A DNA stretch of 64,000 nucleotides. It comes from Rhodospirillales bacterium (GTDB lineage Bacteria > Pseudomonadota > Alphaproteobacteria > Acetobacterales > Acetobacteraceae). Below are positions 36,147-44,545 of this stretch, one piece after another; within the stretch, counting starts at the first letter, position 1; every line of letters begins with the position of its first letter. The stretch spans positions 55,369 through 119,368 of the forward strand of contig JANXTF010000034.1 in NCBI GenBank assembly GCA_025352565.1. Reading direction: 5' to 3'. The notes beneath the pieces were generated by a model. The model worked only from the letters and a program-made list of their open reading frames with translations. It had not been told where the DNA came from and made no database searches. The position numbers were made by a program, and so were the translations under genes.

Positions 36147-36386
36147 TCAGGCGCAGTCGCAGCCCTTGGTCGGGCCTTCGGCGGCGCGGACGACATGGTG
36201 GTCGATCCACTCGGCGACCAGGCGGCGTGCCTCGTTCAGCGAAGCCTCGGGATGGTGGATGCGGTAGAGCGTGGTGCAGGCCTGGAAGGCGTGCATGTCG
36301 CCATTGCCGCACAAGCGGAGATCGCGATAGGCGGTGACCACCGCGCGTTCGCATCGGCGCCCGATCTGGCTGGTGTCGCGCCCCAT
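36147..36386 (-). CDS. Small conserved-looking protein of unknown function
   Basis: A 79-residue protein starting at MGRDTSQIGRRCERAV, with four spread cysteines plus a CDC at the C-terminus (GPTKGCDCA). It has no signal peptide or membrane helix. The middle (MHAFQACTTLYRIHHPEASLNEARRLVAEWI) is helical and amphipathic. A GAGGA site lies 10 nt before the ATG. It is 26 bp upstream of the DUF2147 gene on the same strand, so the two are probably co-transcribed. Function unknown; the Cys/His content allows metal binding, but no known motif is complete. Confidence 0.65.
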   Translation of the reverse strand: MGRDTSQIGRRCERAVVTAYRDLRLCGNGDMHAFQACTTLYRIHHPEASLNEARRLVAEWIDHHVVRAAEGPTKGCDCA

Positions 36387-36561
36387 TGGGTGTTCGTCCT
36401 CAGTTGCGAATGGCTCGCATCGTGTGGTTGACAGTAGTGGACGGGGCGGCGGGTGACAACCGCAGAGGGCAGTCAAGGCGCAGACAAGGACGATCGAGCG
36501 GGAGGCGGGTTAACGTTCCGGGTCGCGGGTGCTATAGCCGCGCGCCACACGCGGGAAACCG

Positions 36562-37764
36562 ATGACCGACGATCCGCCTCCGAACCCGGCCTTGCTGCCG
36601 GCGGGCCTGCGCGACCTGTTGCCGCCCGATGCCGAGACCGAGGCGTCGGCGGTCGAGGCGTTGATGGATGTGTTCGCGGCCCACGGCTATCAGCGCGTGA
36701 AGCCGCCGCTGCTGGAATTCGAGGACGGGCTGCTGACCGGCTCGGGTGCCGCGGTGGCCGATCAGATTTTCCGCCTGATGGACCCCGACACGCGGCGCAT
36801 GATGGGCCTGCGGGCCGACATGACGCCGCAGGTGGCGCGGATCGCGACCACGCGGCTGGGCGGCGATCCGCGGCCGCTGCGGCTGTCCTATGCCGGCCAG
36901 TGTTTGCGGGTGAGCGGCGGGCAACTGGCGCCGGACCGGCAGGTGGCGCAGGCCGGCATCGAGTTGATCGGGCATGACAGCCCGGCGGCGGACGCCGAAA
37001 TGGTGCTGGTTGGCGCCGAGGCGCTGGCGGCCGTGGGATTGCGGCGGCTGAGTTTCGATCTGCTGCTGCCCTCGCTGGTGCCGGCGCTGCTGGACGATGC
37101 GGGCGTGGCGCCTGGGCGTCGGCGCGAATTGGCGCATGCGCTGGATCGCAAGGACGCGGCTTCGGTTTCGGCCCATGGCGGGACGCTGGCGGGAACGCTG
37201 ACCGATCTGCTGATGGCGGCGGGCCCGGCCGATGGGGCGCTGGCGGCATTGCGGGCCGCGAAGCTGCCCGAGGCGGCGCGGGCGATGGCGGCGCGGCTCG
37301 AGGCGGTGGTGGCGGCGATCCGGGCGGTGGCGCCGGGGCTGAAGCTGACGGTCGATCCGGTCGAGTTCCGGGGTCTGCGCTATCATACGGGCGTCTGCAT
37401 GACCGTGTACGCGCCTGGGCGGCATGAGGAATTGGGGCGCGGCGGCCGCTATGTGTGCGGCGAGAGCGAGCCGGCGACCGGGCTCACACTGTATCCGGAC
37501 GCGGTTTTGCGCGCGGCGCCCGCGCGTTCGGCGCGGCCGCGCGTGTATCTGCCGCTGGCCGAGGCGGGGCATGGGGCGGCGTTGCGGGCGCGCGGTTTCG
37601 CGACCGTCGCGGCACTGGCCGATCCGCCCTCCGCCGATCCGCCCTCCGCTGATCCGCCCCCCGCCGATCCACCCCCCGCCGGGCATTCGCATGAGGCGGA
37701 GGCGCGGCGCTTGCGCTGCACGCATGTTTTCACCGGCGGCTTGCTCGCCGAATTGACGGAGTAG
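36562..37764 (+). CDS. hisZ: ATP phosphoribosyltransferase regulatory subunit
   Basis: A 400-residue HisZ, the catalytically inactive histidyl-tRNA-synthetase-like partner that a short-form HisG needs for the first step of histidine synthesis. [44 protein letters not shown] is typical of HisZ, and [23 protein letters not shown] corresponds to motif 2. The C-terminal region, about residues 355-373, contains four DPP(S/P)A repeats that are not part of the normal fold. No hisG is in the window. purA follows 4 bp downstream; hisZ-purA pairs are common in this lineage. Confidence 0.93.
   Translation: MTDDPPPNPALLPAGLRDLLPPDAETEASAVEALMDVFAAHGYQRVKPPLLEFEDGLLTGSGAAVADQIFRLMDPDTRRMMGLRADMTPQVARIATTRLGGDPRPLRLSYAGQCLRVSGGQLAPDRQVAQAGIELIGHDSPAADAEMVLVGAEALAAVGLRRLSFDLLLPSLVPALLDDAGVAPGRRRELAHALDRKDAASVSAHGGTLAGTLTDLLMAAGPADGALAALRAAKLPEAARAMAARLEAVVAAIRAVAPGLKLTVDPVEFRGLRYHTGVCMTVYAPGRHEELGRGGRYVCGESEPATGLTLYPDAVLRAAPARSARPRVYLPLAEAGHGAALRARGFATVAALADPPSADPPSADPPPADPPPAGHSHEAEARRLRCTHVFTGGLLAELTE
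37621..37680 (+). repeat. Four 15-bp tandem repeats inside hisZ
   Basis: Four consecutive 15-bp units (GATCCGCCCTCCGCC and close variants) encode [20 protein letters not shown] near the HisZ C-terminus. The period keeps the frame; the repeats look like a recent slippage expansion in a linker. Confidence 0.9.
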
Positions 37765-37768
37765 GCCA

Positions 37769-39058
37769 ATGCCCAACGTGACCGTGATCGGTGCCCAGTG
37801 GGGCGACGAAGGCAAAGGCAAGGTGGTCGATTGGCTGGCCAGCCGCGCCGATATCGTGGTGCGCTTCCAGGGCGGCCACAATGCCGGGCACACGCTGGTG
37901 GTGGGCAACCAGACCTACAAGCTCTCGCTGCTGCCGAGCGGGCTGGTGCGCGGCAAGCTGGGCATCATCGGCAATGGCGTGGTGGTCGATCCGGAGGCGT
38001 TGCTGGCCGAGATCGAGAGGGTGCGGGCGCAAGGGCTGCACGTGTCGCCGGAAAACCTGCGGGTGGCCGATAACGCGATCTTAATACTGCCGGTGCATTC
38101 TGCCATCGACCGGGCGCGGGAGGTGGCACGGGGGGACCGCAAGATCGGCACCACGGGGCGCGGCATCGGGCCGGCCTATGAGGACAAGGTGGCGCGGCGG
38201 GCGATCCGGGTGTGCGACCTGGCCGAGCCCGAGACGCTGGACGAAAAGCTCGACGAGGTGCTGCTGCACCACAACACGCTGCTGAAGGGGCTGGGCGCCG
38301 AGACGTTCGAGAAACAGGTATTGCTGGACCGTCTGCTGGAACTCGCGCCGCGCATCCTGCCCTACGCCGAGCCCGTATGGGAAAGGCTGGACGAGGCGCG
38401 GCGGGCCGGCAAGCGCATCCTGTTCGAGGGCGCGCAGGCGGTGATGCTCGATGTCGATCACGGCACCTACCCATTCGTCACCAGCAGCAACACGGTGGCG
38501 GCAACGGCGGCGGCGGGTTCGGGCGTGGCGCCATCGACGATCGGGTTCGTGCTGGGGATCGCCAAGGCGTATTGCACCCGCGTCGGGTCGGGTCCGTTTC
38601 CATCCGAACTGCACGATGCGACCGGCAGGCTGCTGGGCGAACGGGGATTCGAATTCGGCACCGTGACCGGGCGGCCGCGCCGGTGCGGGTGGTTCGATGC
38701 CGCTTTGGTGCGTCAGGCGGTGAAGGTGGGCGGCATCCAGGGTCTGGCGCTCACCAAGATCGACGTGCTCGACGGCCTGGCGGAGCTGAAGATCTGCACC
38801 GGCTACCGCATCGGCGGCGAGGTTTTCCGCAGGCTGCCGGCGGCACCTCGGGCGCAGGCGGCGGCTGAGCCGATCTACGAGACGATGGAAGGCTGGTCGG
38901 CCAGCACGCGCGGTGCCCGCAACTGGGCCGAATTGCCGGCGCAGGCGGTGAAGTATGTCCGCCGGCTGGAGGAGCTGGTCGAGGCGCCGGTGACGCTGCT
39001 GTCCAACGGGCCGGAGCGGGACGAGACCATCCTGATGCGCGACCCGTTCGAAGGCTAG
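37769..39058 (+). CDS. purA: Adenylosuccinate synthetase
   Basis: A 429-residue GTP-dependent ligase that joins IMP and aspartate on the way to [22 protein letters not shown] and [14 protein letters not shown] are the two P-loop/catalytic signatures (Asp and His); [49 protein letters not shown] and [22 protein letters not shown] follow as expected. It starts 4 bp after hisZ. A CRP/FNR-type site lies 15 bp after the stop, serving the next gene. Confidence 0.97.
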   Translation: MPNVTVIGAQWGDEGKGKVVDWLASRADIVVRFQGGHNAGHTLVVGNQTYKLSLLPSGLVRGKLGIIGNGVVVDPEALLAEIERVRAQGLHVSPENLRVADNAILILPVHSAIDRAREVARGDRKIGTTGRGIGPAYEDKVARRAIRVCDLAEPETLDEKLDEVLLHHNTLLKGLGAETFEKQVLLDRLLELAPRILPYAEPVWERLDEARRAGKRILFEGAQAVMLDVDHGTYPFVTSSNTVAATAAAGSGVAPSTIGFVLGIAKAYCTRVGSGPFPSELHDATGRLLGERGFEFGTVTGRPRRCGWFDAALVRQAVKVGGIQGLALTKIDVLDGLAELKICTGYRIGGEVFRRLPAAPRAQAAAEPIYETMEGWSASTRGARNWAELPAQAVKYVRRLEELVEAPVTLLSNGPERDETILMRDPFEG

Positions 39059-39072
39059 AAAACGCCCCGAAC

Positions 39073-39115
39073 TGTGATCCAGGTCACAGGCAAGGCAGCT
39101 CCCAGGTCGCAATCT
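39073..39115 (+). promoter_or_regulatory. Perfect CRP/FNR-type palindrome with class II promoter layout
   Basis: TGTGA-N6-TCACA (39073-39088, centre 39080.5) is a perfect match to the CRP-family consensus, with extra symmetry inside (TGATccagGTCA). A plausible -10, CAATCT, lies at 39110-39115. It would start transcription near 39122, which puts the palindrome centre at -41.5, the class II activation position. The gene served is the small unknown one at 39142. The site is also close to the FNR/FixK half-site TTGAT, so the regulator could be CRP- or FNR-like. Confidence 0.65.
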
Positions 39116-39141
39116 GGGTTTTGCATCCGACGGAGCCAGCC

Positions 39142-39498
39142 ATGCAAAACCAACCGATTTCGGCGACGATCTTGCCGTTCCATCGCGCGGTCGGGGCGTC
39201 GCGGGGCACGCGGTTTTCCTGGCGCGACCGGCTGAGGGCCGCGGCCTGGGAGAATCAGGCGCGCCGGTTCGGGCTCGCGCGAGTGGTCGTCGAACACGGC
39301 GCGGAGCAGGGCGATTTCATGCTGATCTACCGCGAAGGCTCGCCCTGGGCGGTCTATGGCGTCGGCCTGGAGCTGGATCGCTATATCGTGTGGCAGCAGG
39401 CCACCGGCGCCACCCTCGGCGTGTTCGATGAACTGGAAGCCGCGCTGGCCGCCGTGATCGGCCACCGCAGCGGCGGAAGCTTGCCGCCGCAGGCCTGA
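39142..39498 (+). CDS. Small protein of unknown function under CRP/FNR-type promoter
   Basis: A 118-residue soluble protein. The N-terminal third is basic (GTRFSWRDRLRAAAWENQARRFG); the rest (ARVVVEHGAEQGDFMLIYREGSPWAVYGVGLELDRYIVWQQATGATLGVFDELEAALAAV) predicts four or five strands and a C-terminal helix. No known domain is recognised. The ATG at 39142 follows a GGAG site, and an in-frame ATG-like codon upstream at 39121 is not needed. The well-formed activator site upstream suggests control by carbon or oxygen status. Confidence 0.7.
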   Translation: MQNQPISATILPFHRAVGASRGTRFSWRDRLRAAAWENQARRFGLARVVVEHGAEQGDFMLIYREGSPWAVYGVGLELDRYIVWQQATGATLGVFDELEAALAAVIGHRSGGSLPPQA

Positions 39499-39534
39499 CG
39501 CGGGACAATCCGCGCGTTCGGGAGGGAGCGCGGC

Positions 39535-40776
39535 ATGTTCGAGGCGGCGGGACGATCGCGCGAGGACGTGTTCGCGCAGCTCGAGGCCATGCGTCGGGGC
39601 GACGCCGATTGGCGCGGCGGCCGGGTGCCCCTGTATGTGTTCAGCGGGCCGCCGGATGTGCGGGAAATCGGCCAGGCGGCGTTCAACGCGTTTTTCACCG
39701 AAAACGCGCTCGGCGCCAAACGGGCCTTCCCCAGCCTCGCCCGGATGGAACGCGAAGTGGTCGAAATGGGTCTCGATCTGTTCCACGGAACCCCGGAATC
39801 GGTCGGAAACATGACCTCCGGCGGTACCGAAAGCATCCTTTTATGTGTCAAAGCCTGCCGCGATTTCAGCCGCCGGCAACGCAACGACCCCACCCATCGC
39901 GGCAACATTGTTATACCCCATACCTGTCATCCCGCCTTCGACAAGGCGGCCCTCCTGATGGACCTGGAAATCCGCCGCATCCCGGTCCGCGCGGACTACC
40001 GCGCCGATGTGCCGGCGATGGCGGCCGCGATCGACGCGCACACCATCATGCTGGTCGGCTCGGCCCCCTGCTTCCCGTTCGGCGTGGTCGATCCCATGGC
40101 GGAACTCGCCGAACTCGCGCTGGCGCGGAACATCTGGCTGCACACCGATGCCTGCGTCGGCGGCTGGATGCTGCCATTCGTCGCCGCCCTGGGCCGGCCA
40201 GTCCCTGCTTTCGACTTCGCCCTGCCCGGCGTGCGCTCGCTCTCCGCCGACCTGCACAAATTCGGCTTCTGCCCCAAGCCCGCCTCCGTGGTGTTCTTCC
40301 GCGATCCGGTCGCCGCGGGCCACGCCGTGTTCGACCTCGATGTCTGGCCCTCCGGCCGCTTCGTCACGGCCACCTTCGTGGGCACAAGGCCGGGCGGCGC
40401 GGTGGCCGCCGCCTGGGCTGTGCTGCGCTATCTCGGACGCGAGGGCTACACCCGCATCGCCGCCGAAGTGATGGCGATGCGCGACGCCTATCTCGAAGGC
40501 CTCTCCGCCATCCCCGGCATGACCATCCGGGGCACGCCGGAACTCGCCAACATCGCGTTCGGCCGCGACGACATCGACATGGCCGCGGTGGCCGCGCTGC
40601 TCGCCGCACGCGGCTGGGTGCCCGGCATGGTTCGCGAGCCTCCCAGCCTGCACCTCATGCTTTCGCTGCACCACGCGGCCGCGCGCGAAGCCTACGTGGC
40701 CGACGTCGCCGCCTGCGTCGCGGCAACCCTCGCCTCTGGCGGCGGGCACACGCGGCTCGAAGCCGGCTACGCCTGA
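39535..40776 (+). CDS. PLP-dependent decarboxylase/lyase (sphingosine-1-phosphate lyase-like)
   Basis: A 413-residue fold-type I PLP enzyme. TSGGTES (residues 94-100) forms the phosphate loop, His132 in HTCHPAFDKA stacks on PLP, Asp205 in HTDACVGG pairs with the ring nitrogen, and Lys242 in SADLHKFGFCPKPAS is the Schiff-base lysine. The SADxHKxGxxPKxxS pattern is closest to sphingosine-1-phosphate lyase and L-tyrosine/glutamate decarboxylase relatives of that branch. The DedA-like gene overlaps its stop (TGATG at 40774-40778), so the two are coupled. Its substrate is unknown; a membrane-lipid link through its partner is conceivable. Confidence 0.85.
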   Translation: MFEAAGRSREDVFAQLEAMRRGDADWRGGRVPLYVFSGPPDVREIGQAAFNAFFTENALGAKRAFPSLARMEREVVEMGLDLFHGTPESVGNMTSGGTESILLCVKACRDFSRRQRNDPTHRGNIVIPHTCHPAFDKAALLMDLEIRRIPVRADYRADVPAMAAAIDAHTIMLVGSAPCFPFGVVDPMAELAELALARNIWLHTDACVGGWMLPFVAALGRPVPAFDFALPGVRSLSADLHKFGFCPKPASVVFFRDPVAAGHAVFDLDVWPSGRFVTATFVGTRPGGAVAAAWAVLRYLGREGYTRIAAEVMAMRDAYLEGLSAIPGMTIRGTPELANIAFGRDDIDMAAVAALLAARGWVPGMVREPPSLHLMLSLHHAAAREAYVADVAACVAATLASGGGHTRLEAGYA

Positions 40777-41354
40777 TGCTTGCCCGCCTGTACCAACGCC
40801 TGTTGGCGCTGGCATCCGGCCCCCGCGCGACGTTGTGGCTCGCCGCCACCGCCTTCGCGGAGGCCAGCTTCTTTCCCTTGCCGCCAGACGCCCTGCTGGT
40901 CCCGATGGCGCTCGCGCGCCCGCAACGCGCGTGGCATTTCGCCGCCATCTGCACCTGTGCCAGCGTCGCCGGAGGCGCGTTGGGCTACCTCATCGGCCAC
41001 GCGCTCTATGAGGCGATCGCCCAGCCTTTGCTCCACGCCTACGGCTACGAGGAGGCGTTCGGCCGGTTCCGCGCGACCTTCGCCGAATACGGCGTGTGGG
41101 TGATCTTGCTGAAGGGTCTCACGCCGATCCCCTACAAGATCGTCACCATCGCCGCGGGCGCCGCCGGCTTCGACTTCACCTTGTTCATGGCCGCGAGCCT
41201 GCTCACCCGCGGCGCCCGCTTCTACCTGGTCGCGGCGCTGCTGCGGTTCTTCGGCGACCCGGTCCGCGTCTTCATCGAACGCCGGCTGACGCTCTTGACC
41301 ACCATCGCCGCGATCTCCATCGTGTTGGGTTTCCTGCTCCTGCGCCTCATTTGA
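40776..41354 (+). CDS. DedA/YqaA family membrane protein
   Basis: A 192-residue inner-membrane protein of the DedA/VTT superfamily, YqaA branch. AFAEASFFPLPPDALLVPMAL (about residues 25-45) gives the E..FFPxPPD signature, and FAEYGVWVILLKGLTPIPYKIVTIAAGAAGFD (about 107-138) gives the conserved Gly/Pro re-entrant helix. Such proteins are linked to undecaprenyl phosphate or phospholipid flipping. The ATG overlaps the last base of the upstream PLP lyase gene. Confidence 0.9.
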   Translation: MLARLYQRLLALASGPRATLWLAATAFAEASFFPLPPDALLVPMALARPQRAWHFAAICTCASVAGGALGYLIGHALYEAIAQPLLHAYGYEEAFGRFRATFAEYGVWVILLKGLTPIPYKIVTIAAGAAGFDFTLFMAASLLTRGARFYLVAALLRFFGDPVRVFIERRLTLLTTIAAISIVLGFLLLRLI

Positions 41355-41371
41355 GCGCAAACCGTCATATT

Positions 41372-41390
41372 TTTGCATCAATGTTGCAAA
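41372..41390. promoter_or_regulatory. Inverted repeat TTTGCA-N7-TGCAAA before DUF485-actP
   Basis: A perfect 6-bp inverted repeat spaced by 7 bp (41372-41377, 41385-41390), about 80 bp before the DUF485 ATG and 9-27 bp upstream of a sigma-54-like -24 element. It stands out as A/T-rich against the GC-rich surroundings and looks like a transcription factor site. The protein that binds is unknown. Confidence 0.5.
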
Positions 41391-41398
41391 TCAGCACT

Positions 41399-41414
41399 TG
41401 GCACGACGCGGGCC
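41399..41414 (+). promoter_or_regulatory. Sigma-54-like promoter before DUF485-actP
   Basis: TGGCACG at 41399-41405 matches the -24 box of sigma-54 promoters exactly, and the invariant GC of the -12 box falls at the correct distance (41412-41413). The two T residues usually found before that GC are G here, so the match is strong at -24 and partial at -12. Transcription would begin about 12 bp downstream, leaving a roughly 35-nt leader with a GGGGAGG ribosome site before the ATG at 41463. Confidence 0.4.
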
Positions 41415-41462
41415 GTATGTCTTTAGGACCGGAAGCGGTCAAGCGCCGCAGGGGAGGAAGCT

Positions 41463-41786
41463 ATGGAAGAATCGGTTGCCCGCAGAATTGAGGGTACCCC
41501 GCAATTCATCGAGTTGGTGCGCAAGCGCAGTTCGCTCGCGTGGACTCTTACCATCATCATGCTGGTGATCTATTACGGCTTCATCGCGCTGGTGGCCTTC
41601 GCGCCCGCGCTGATCGGCCAGAACGTCGGCGGCGCCGTCACGCTGGGCCTGCCGCTCGGCATCGCCGTCATCCTCAGCGCCATCATCCTCACCGGCATCT
41701 ACGTCAGGCGCGCCAATGGCGAGTTCGACCGTTTGTCTAACGAGATCGTCGCCGCCAACAACGCAGCCATGGGACGCGCCCGATGA
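41463..41786 (+). CDS. DUF485 domain inner-membrane protein
   Basis: A 107-residue protein with two membrane helices (about residues 30-55 and 63-85). The opening [41 protein letters not shown] is diagnostic of DUF485/YjcH, which is almost always encoded just before the acetate permease gene and probably acts with it. GGGGAGGAAGCT gives a strong ribosome site. The stop overlaps the actP start (ATGA at 41783-41786). Confidence 0.94.
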   Translation: MEESVARRIEGTPQFIELVRKRSSLAWTLTIIMLVIYYGFIALVAFAPALIGQNVGGAVTLGLPLGIAVILSAIILTGIYVRRANGEFDRLSNEIVAANNAAMGRAR

Positions 41787-43444
41787 ACCGCATTCTCCTC
41801 GCAGCCTCCCCGCTGCTCGCGCTCGGCGCCACGGCCGCCCACGCCGCCGACCTCGCGGCACCCGGCGCCAAGCAGGCCACCAACTGGACCGCGATCGCCA
41901 TGTTCCTGGCGTTCGTGCTGCTGACCTTGTTCATCACCGCCTGGGCGGCGCGCCGCACCAAGTCCACCGCCGATTTCTACGCGGCCGGCGGCGGCATCAC
42001 CGGCATGCAGAACGGCATCGCCATCGCCGGCGACTACATGTCGGCGGCCTCGTTCCTCGGCATCTCGGCGCTGGTGTACGGCTCGGGCTATGATGGGCTG
42101 ATCTATTCGATCGGCTTCCTGGTCGGCTGGCCGATCATCATGTTCCTGATGGCCGAACCGCTGCGCAATCTCGGCCGCTTCACCTTCGCCGACGTCGTCA
42201 GCTACCGCCTGCAAGCCACGCCGATGCGCGCCATGGCCGCCACCGGAACGCTGGTGACGGTGGCGTTCTACCTCATCGCGCAGATGGTCGGCGCCGGCCA
42301 GTTGATCGAGTTGCTGTTCGGGCTCGACTACATCTACGCCGTCGTCATCGTCGGCGTGCTGATGATCCTCTACGTCACGTTCGGCGGCATGCTCGCCACC
42401 ACCTGGGTGCAGATCATCAAGGCCTGCATGCTGCTCGCGGGCGCCACGCTGATGAGCATTCTGGTTCTCGCCACGTTCGGGTTCGACATCAACGCCTTCC
42501 TGGCCAAGGCGGTGGCCGTGCATCCCAAGCACGCCGCCATCATGCTGCCGGGTGCCCAGGTGGCCAACCCGATCAGCGCCATCTCGCTCGGCATGGCGCT
42601 GATGTTCGGCACCGCCGGCCTGCCGCACATCCTGATGCGCTTCTTCACGGTGCGTAACGCGAAGGAAGCCCGCAAGAGCGTGCTCTGGGCCACCGGGCTG
42701 ATCGGTTATTTCTACATCCTCACCTTCATCATCGGCTTCGGCGCCATCGTGCTGGTGATGGGCAACCCGCAATTCGTCGATGCGAAGGGCGTGCTGCTGG
42801 GCGGCGCCAACATGGCGGCGGTGCATCTGGCCAACGCGGTCGGCGGCAGCCTGATGCTGGGCTTCATCTCGGCCGTCGCCTTCGCCACCATCCTGGCGGT
42901 GGTGTCGGGGCTCACGCTCTCGGGCGCGAGTGCCGTCAGCCACGACCTCTATGCCAGCGTGTTCCGCAAGGGGCGCGTGACGGAGGGCGCGGAAATCCGC
43001 ATGTCGCGCATCACCACCGTGGTGCTGGGCATCGTGGCCATCCTGCTCGGCATCGTGTTCAAGAACGTGAACGTGGCGTTCATGGTGGGTCTCGCTTTCG
43101 CCATCGCGGCCAGCGCCAACTTCCCGGTGCTGTTGCTCTCGATGCTGTGGCGCGGCCTCACCACCTGGGGCGCCTTCTTCGGCGGGTTCGTGGGCCTCAT
43201 CACCGCCGTCGGCCTGACGGTGCTGAGCCCCGGCATCTGGACAGCGGTGTTCGGGATGACGACGCCCGCCCCGTTCCCCTACACCTCGCCGGCCATCTTC
43301 TCGATGCCGCTCGCCTTCCTGGTGTGCTTCGTGGTCTCCAAGCTGGACCGCAGCCGCGCCGCGATGGCCGAACGCGCCGCCTTCGACGCACAATACGTGC
43401 GCGCGCAGACCGGCATCGGCGCGGAGGGCGCGTCGGCGCACTGA
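41783..43444 (+). CDS. actP: Cation/acetate symporter (sodium:solute symporter family)
   Basis: A 553-residue permease with a cleavable-looking leader (to about residue 24, AHAADL) and about 13 membrane spans. [37 protein letters not shown] is the SSS-family sodium and substrate region, and [25 protein letters not shown] and the RxxGxTxGR-like charged loop are typical of ActP/YjcG. In E. coli this protein carries acetate and also glycolate. It is coupled to the DUF485 gene and closed by a terminator 24 bp downstream. The glycolate-oxidase-like fusion and glyoxylate aminotransferase a few kilobases away make glycolate a possible cargo. Confidence 0.94.
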   Translation: MNRILLAASPLLALGATAAHAADLAAPGAKQATNWTAIAMFLAFVLLTLFITAWAARRTKSTADFYAAGGGITGMQNGIAIAGDYMSAASFLGISALVYGSGYDGLIYSIGFLVGWPIIMFLMAEPLRNLGRFTFADVVSYRLQATPMRAMAATGTLVTVAFYLIAQMVGAGQLIELLFGLDYIYAVVIVGVLMILYVTFGGMLATTWVQIIKACMLLAGATLMSILVLATFGFDINAFLAKAVAVHPKHAAIMLPGAQVANPISAISLGMALMFGTAGLPHILMRFFTVRNAKEARKSVLWATGLIGYFYILTFIIGFGAIVLVMGNPQFVDAKGVLLGGANMAAVHLANAVGGSLMLGFISAVAFATILAVVSGLTLSGASAVSHDLYASVFRKGRVTEGAEIRMSRITTVVLGIVAILLGIVFKNVNVAFMVGLAFAIAASANFPVLLLSMLWRGLTTWGAFFGGFVGLITAVGLTVLSPGIWTAVFGMTTPAPFPYTSPAIFSMPLAFLVCFVVSKLDRSRAAMAERAAFDAQYVRAQTGIGAEGASAH

Positions 43445-43468
43445 GGCATTTCGCGGAACGACTGAACC

Positions 43469-43501
43469 AAGGGGCGTCCGGGAAACCGGGCGCCCCTTTT
43501 T
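43469..43501 (+). terminator. Rho-independent terminator of actP
   Basis: A GC-rich stem (AAGGGGCG, one bulged T, CCGG, GAAA loop, CCGG, CGCCCC) is followed by five T residues (43497-43501), 24 bp after the actP stop. The GAAA tetraloop makes it especially stable. Confidence 0.9.
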
Positions 43502-43670
43502 CATGCCTGGCCCATTCCGAGCCGCCGCGACGCCCCGATCGGCAACTTGTCGCGGCACCTCGCCATGAACAAATCTTATCGCGAACGTGGGCGCGGAGGG
43601 CCAGTTCACCGCGCGATTTCGTCACGCCGAAACACGCACCGTCTAAACCTGTTTAACTGGAGCAAACGCC

Positions 43671-44432
43671 ATGCAAGCCAATGATTTCGTCTGGTACGAG
43701 CTGACGACCACCGACCAGAAGGCCGCCGAAGCCTTCTATCGCGACGTCATGGGCTGGGACATGGCCGACGCGGGCATGCCCGGCTTCGCCTACACCATCC
43801 TTTCGGCGAATGGCGCGCGGGTCGGCGGCCTGATGGGCATCCCGTCGGAAACGACCGAGCGCCGCGCCGGCTGGATCGGCCATATCGGGGTCGCGGACGT
43901 CGATGCCATGGCAGCACGCGTCACCGAGGCCGGCGGCGCCATCCACCGCCCGCCGACCGACATCCCCGGCATCGGCCGCTTCGCGGTCGTCGCCGACCCG
44001 CATGGCGCGGTGTTCATCCTGTTCCAGCCGAATCCCGGCCATACCCCGCAACCCGTTCCGCCCATGACCCCCGGCCACGCTGGCTGGCACGAACTCCAGG
44101 CGGGCGACCGTGAGACCGCCTTCGCGTTTTATGAGCGCCTGTTCGGCTGGACCCGCCACACCGCCATCGGCATGGGGCCGATGGGCATCTACCAGACCTT
44201 CGCCGCGAACGGTGTCCAGATCGGCGGCATGATGACCAAGATGGAGTCGGCGCCCACGCCATTCTGGCTGTATTATTTCAACGTCGCCGACATCGACGCG
44301 GCCGCCGCTCGCGTGAAGCACGCGAAAGGCCACGTGCTGCACGGCCCCCAGCAGGTTCCCGGCGACGGTTGGATCGTGCAATGCCGCGACCCGCAGGGCG
44401 CCATGTTCGCGCTGGTCGGCCCGAAGGCCTGA
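43671..44432 (+). CDS. Two-domain VOC-family (glyoxalase-like) protein
   Basis: A 253-residue protein made of two vicinal-oxygen-chelate modules (residues 1-122 and 130-253). Each starts with a W-x-E-L strand (FVWYELTTTDQKAAEAFYRDVMGW and GWHELQAGDRETAFAFYERLFGW) and ends with DPHGAVFILFQP or DPQGAMFALVGP. This double arrangement is that of the CFP-30/27-kDa antigen-like hydrolase group. True metal ligands of glyoxalase I are not all evident, so the catalytic role is unknown. An inverted repeat TAAAC-CT-GTTTA lies just before the ribosome site (43644-43655). Confidence 0.85.
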   Translation: MQANDFVWYELTTTDQKAAEAFYRDVMGWDMADAGMPGFAYTILSANGARVGGLMGIPSETTERRAGWIGHIGVADVDAMAARVTEAGGAIHRPPTDIPGIGRFAVVADPHGAVFILFQPNPGHTPQPVPPMTPGHAGWHELQAGDRETAFAFYERLFGWTRHTAIGMGPMGIYQTFAANGVQIGGMMTKMESAPTPFWLYYFNVADIDAAAARVKHAKGHVLHGPQQVPGDGWIVQCRDPQGAMFALVGPKA

Positions 44433-44466
44433 CTCAACGCGAGAACGGCGGCCGATGCTGCCGCGT

Positions 44467-44498
44467 CCGATTGGACACCAGCCCGATTGGACACCAGC
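44467..44498. repeat. Exact 16-bp tandem duplication upstream of aminotransferase gene
   Basis: The 16-mer CCGATTGGACACCAGC occurs twice in direct succession (44467-44482 and 44483-44498), 48 bp before the serine-glyoxylate aminotransferase ATG. It may be a recent duplication or a pair of activator half-sites in the promoter region. Confidence 0.85.
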
Positions 44499-44545
44499 CG
44501 GGTGCGCGTGCCATTGCGAAGCTCTATCCAAAACGGGAGCGCGCC

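Noticed and set aside
36428..36433. TTGACA as a -35 box for hisZ
   Set aside because: No matching -10 box is found 16-18 bp downstream; a weak TATAGC near 36533 is closer to hisZ, but its -35 is unclear.
41699..43609. 636-codon minus-strand frame under actP
   Set aside because: Shadow frame, extremely His/Asp/Gly-rich; it also spans the clear terminator at 43469-43501.
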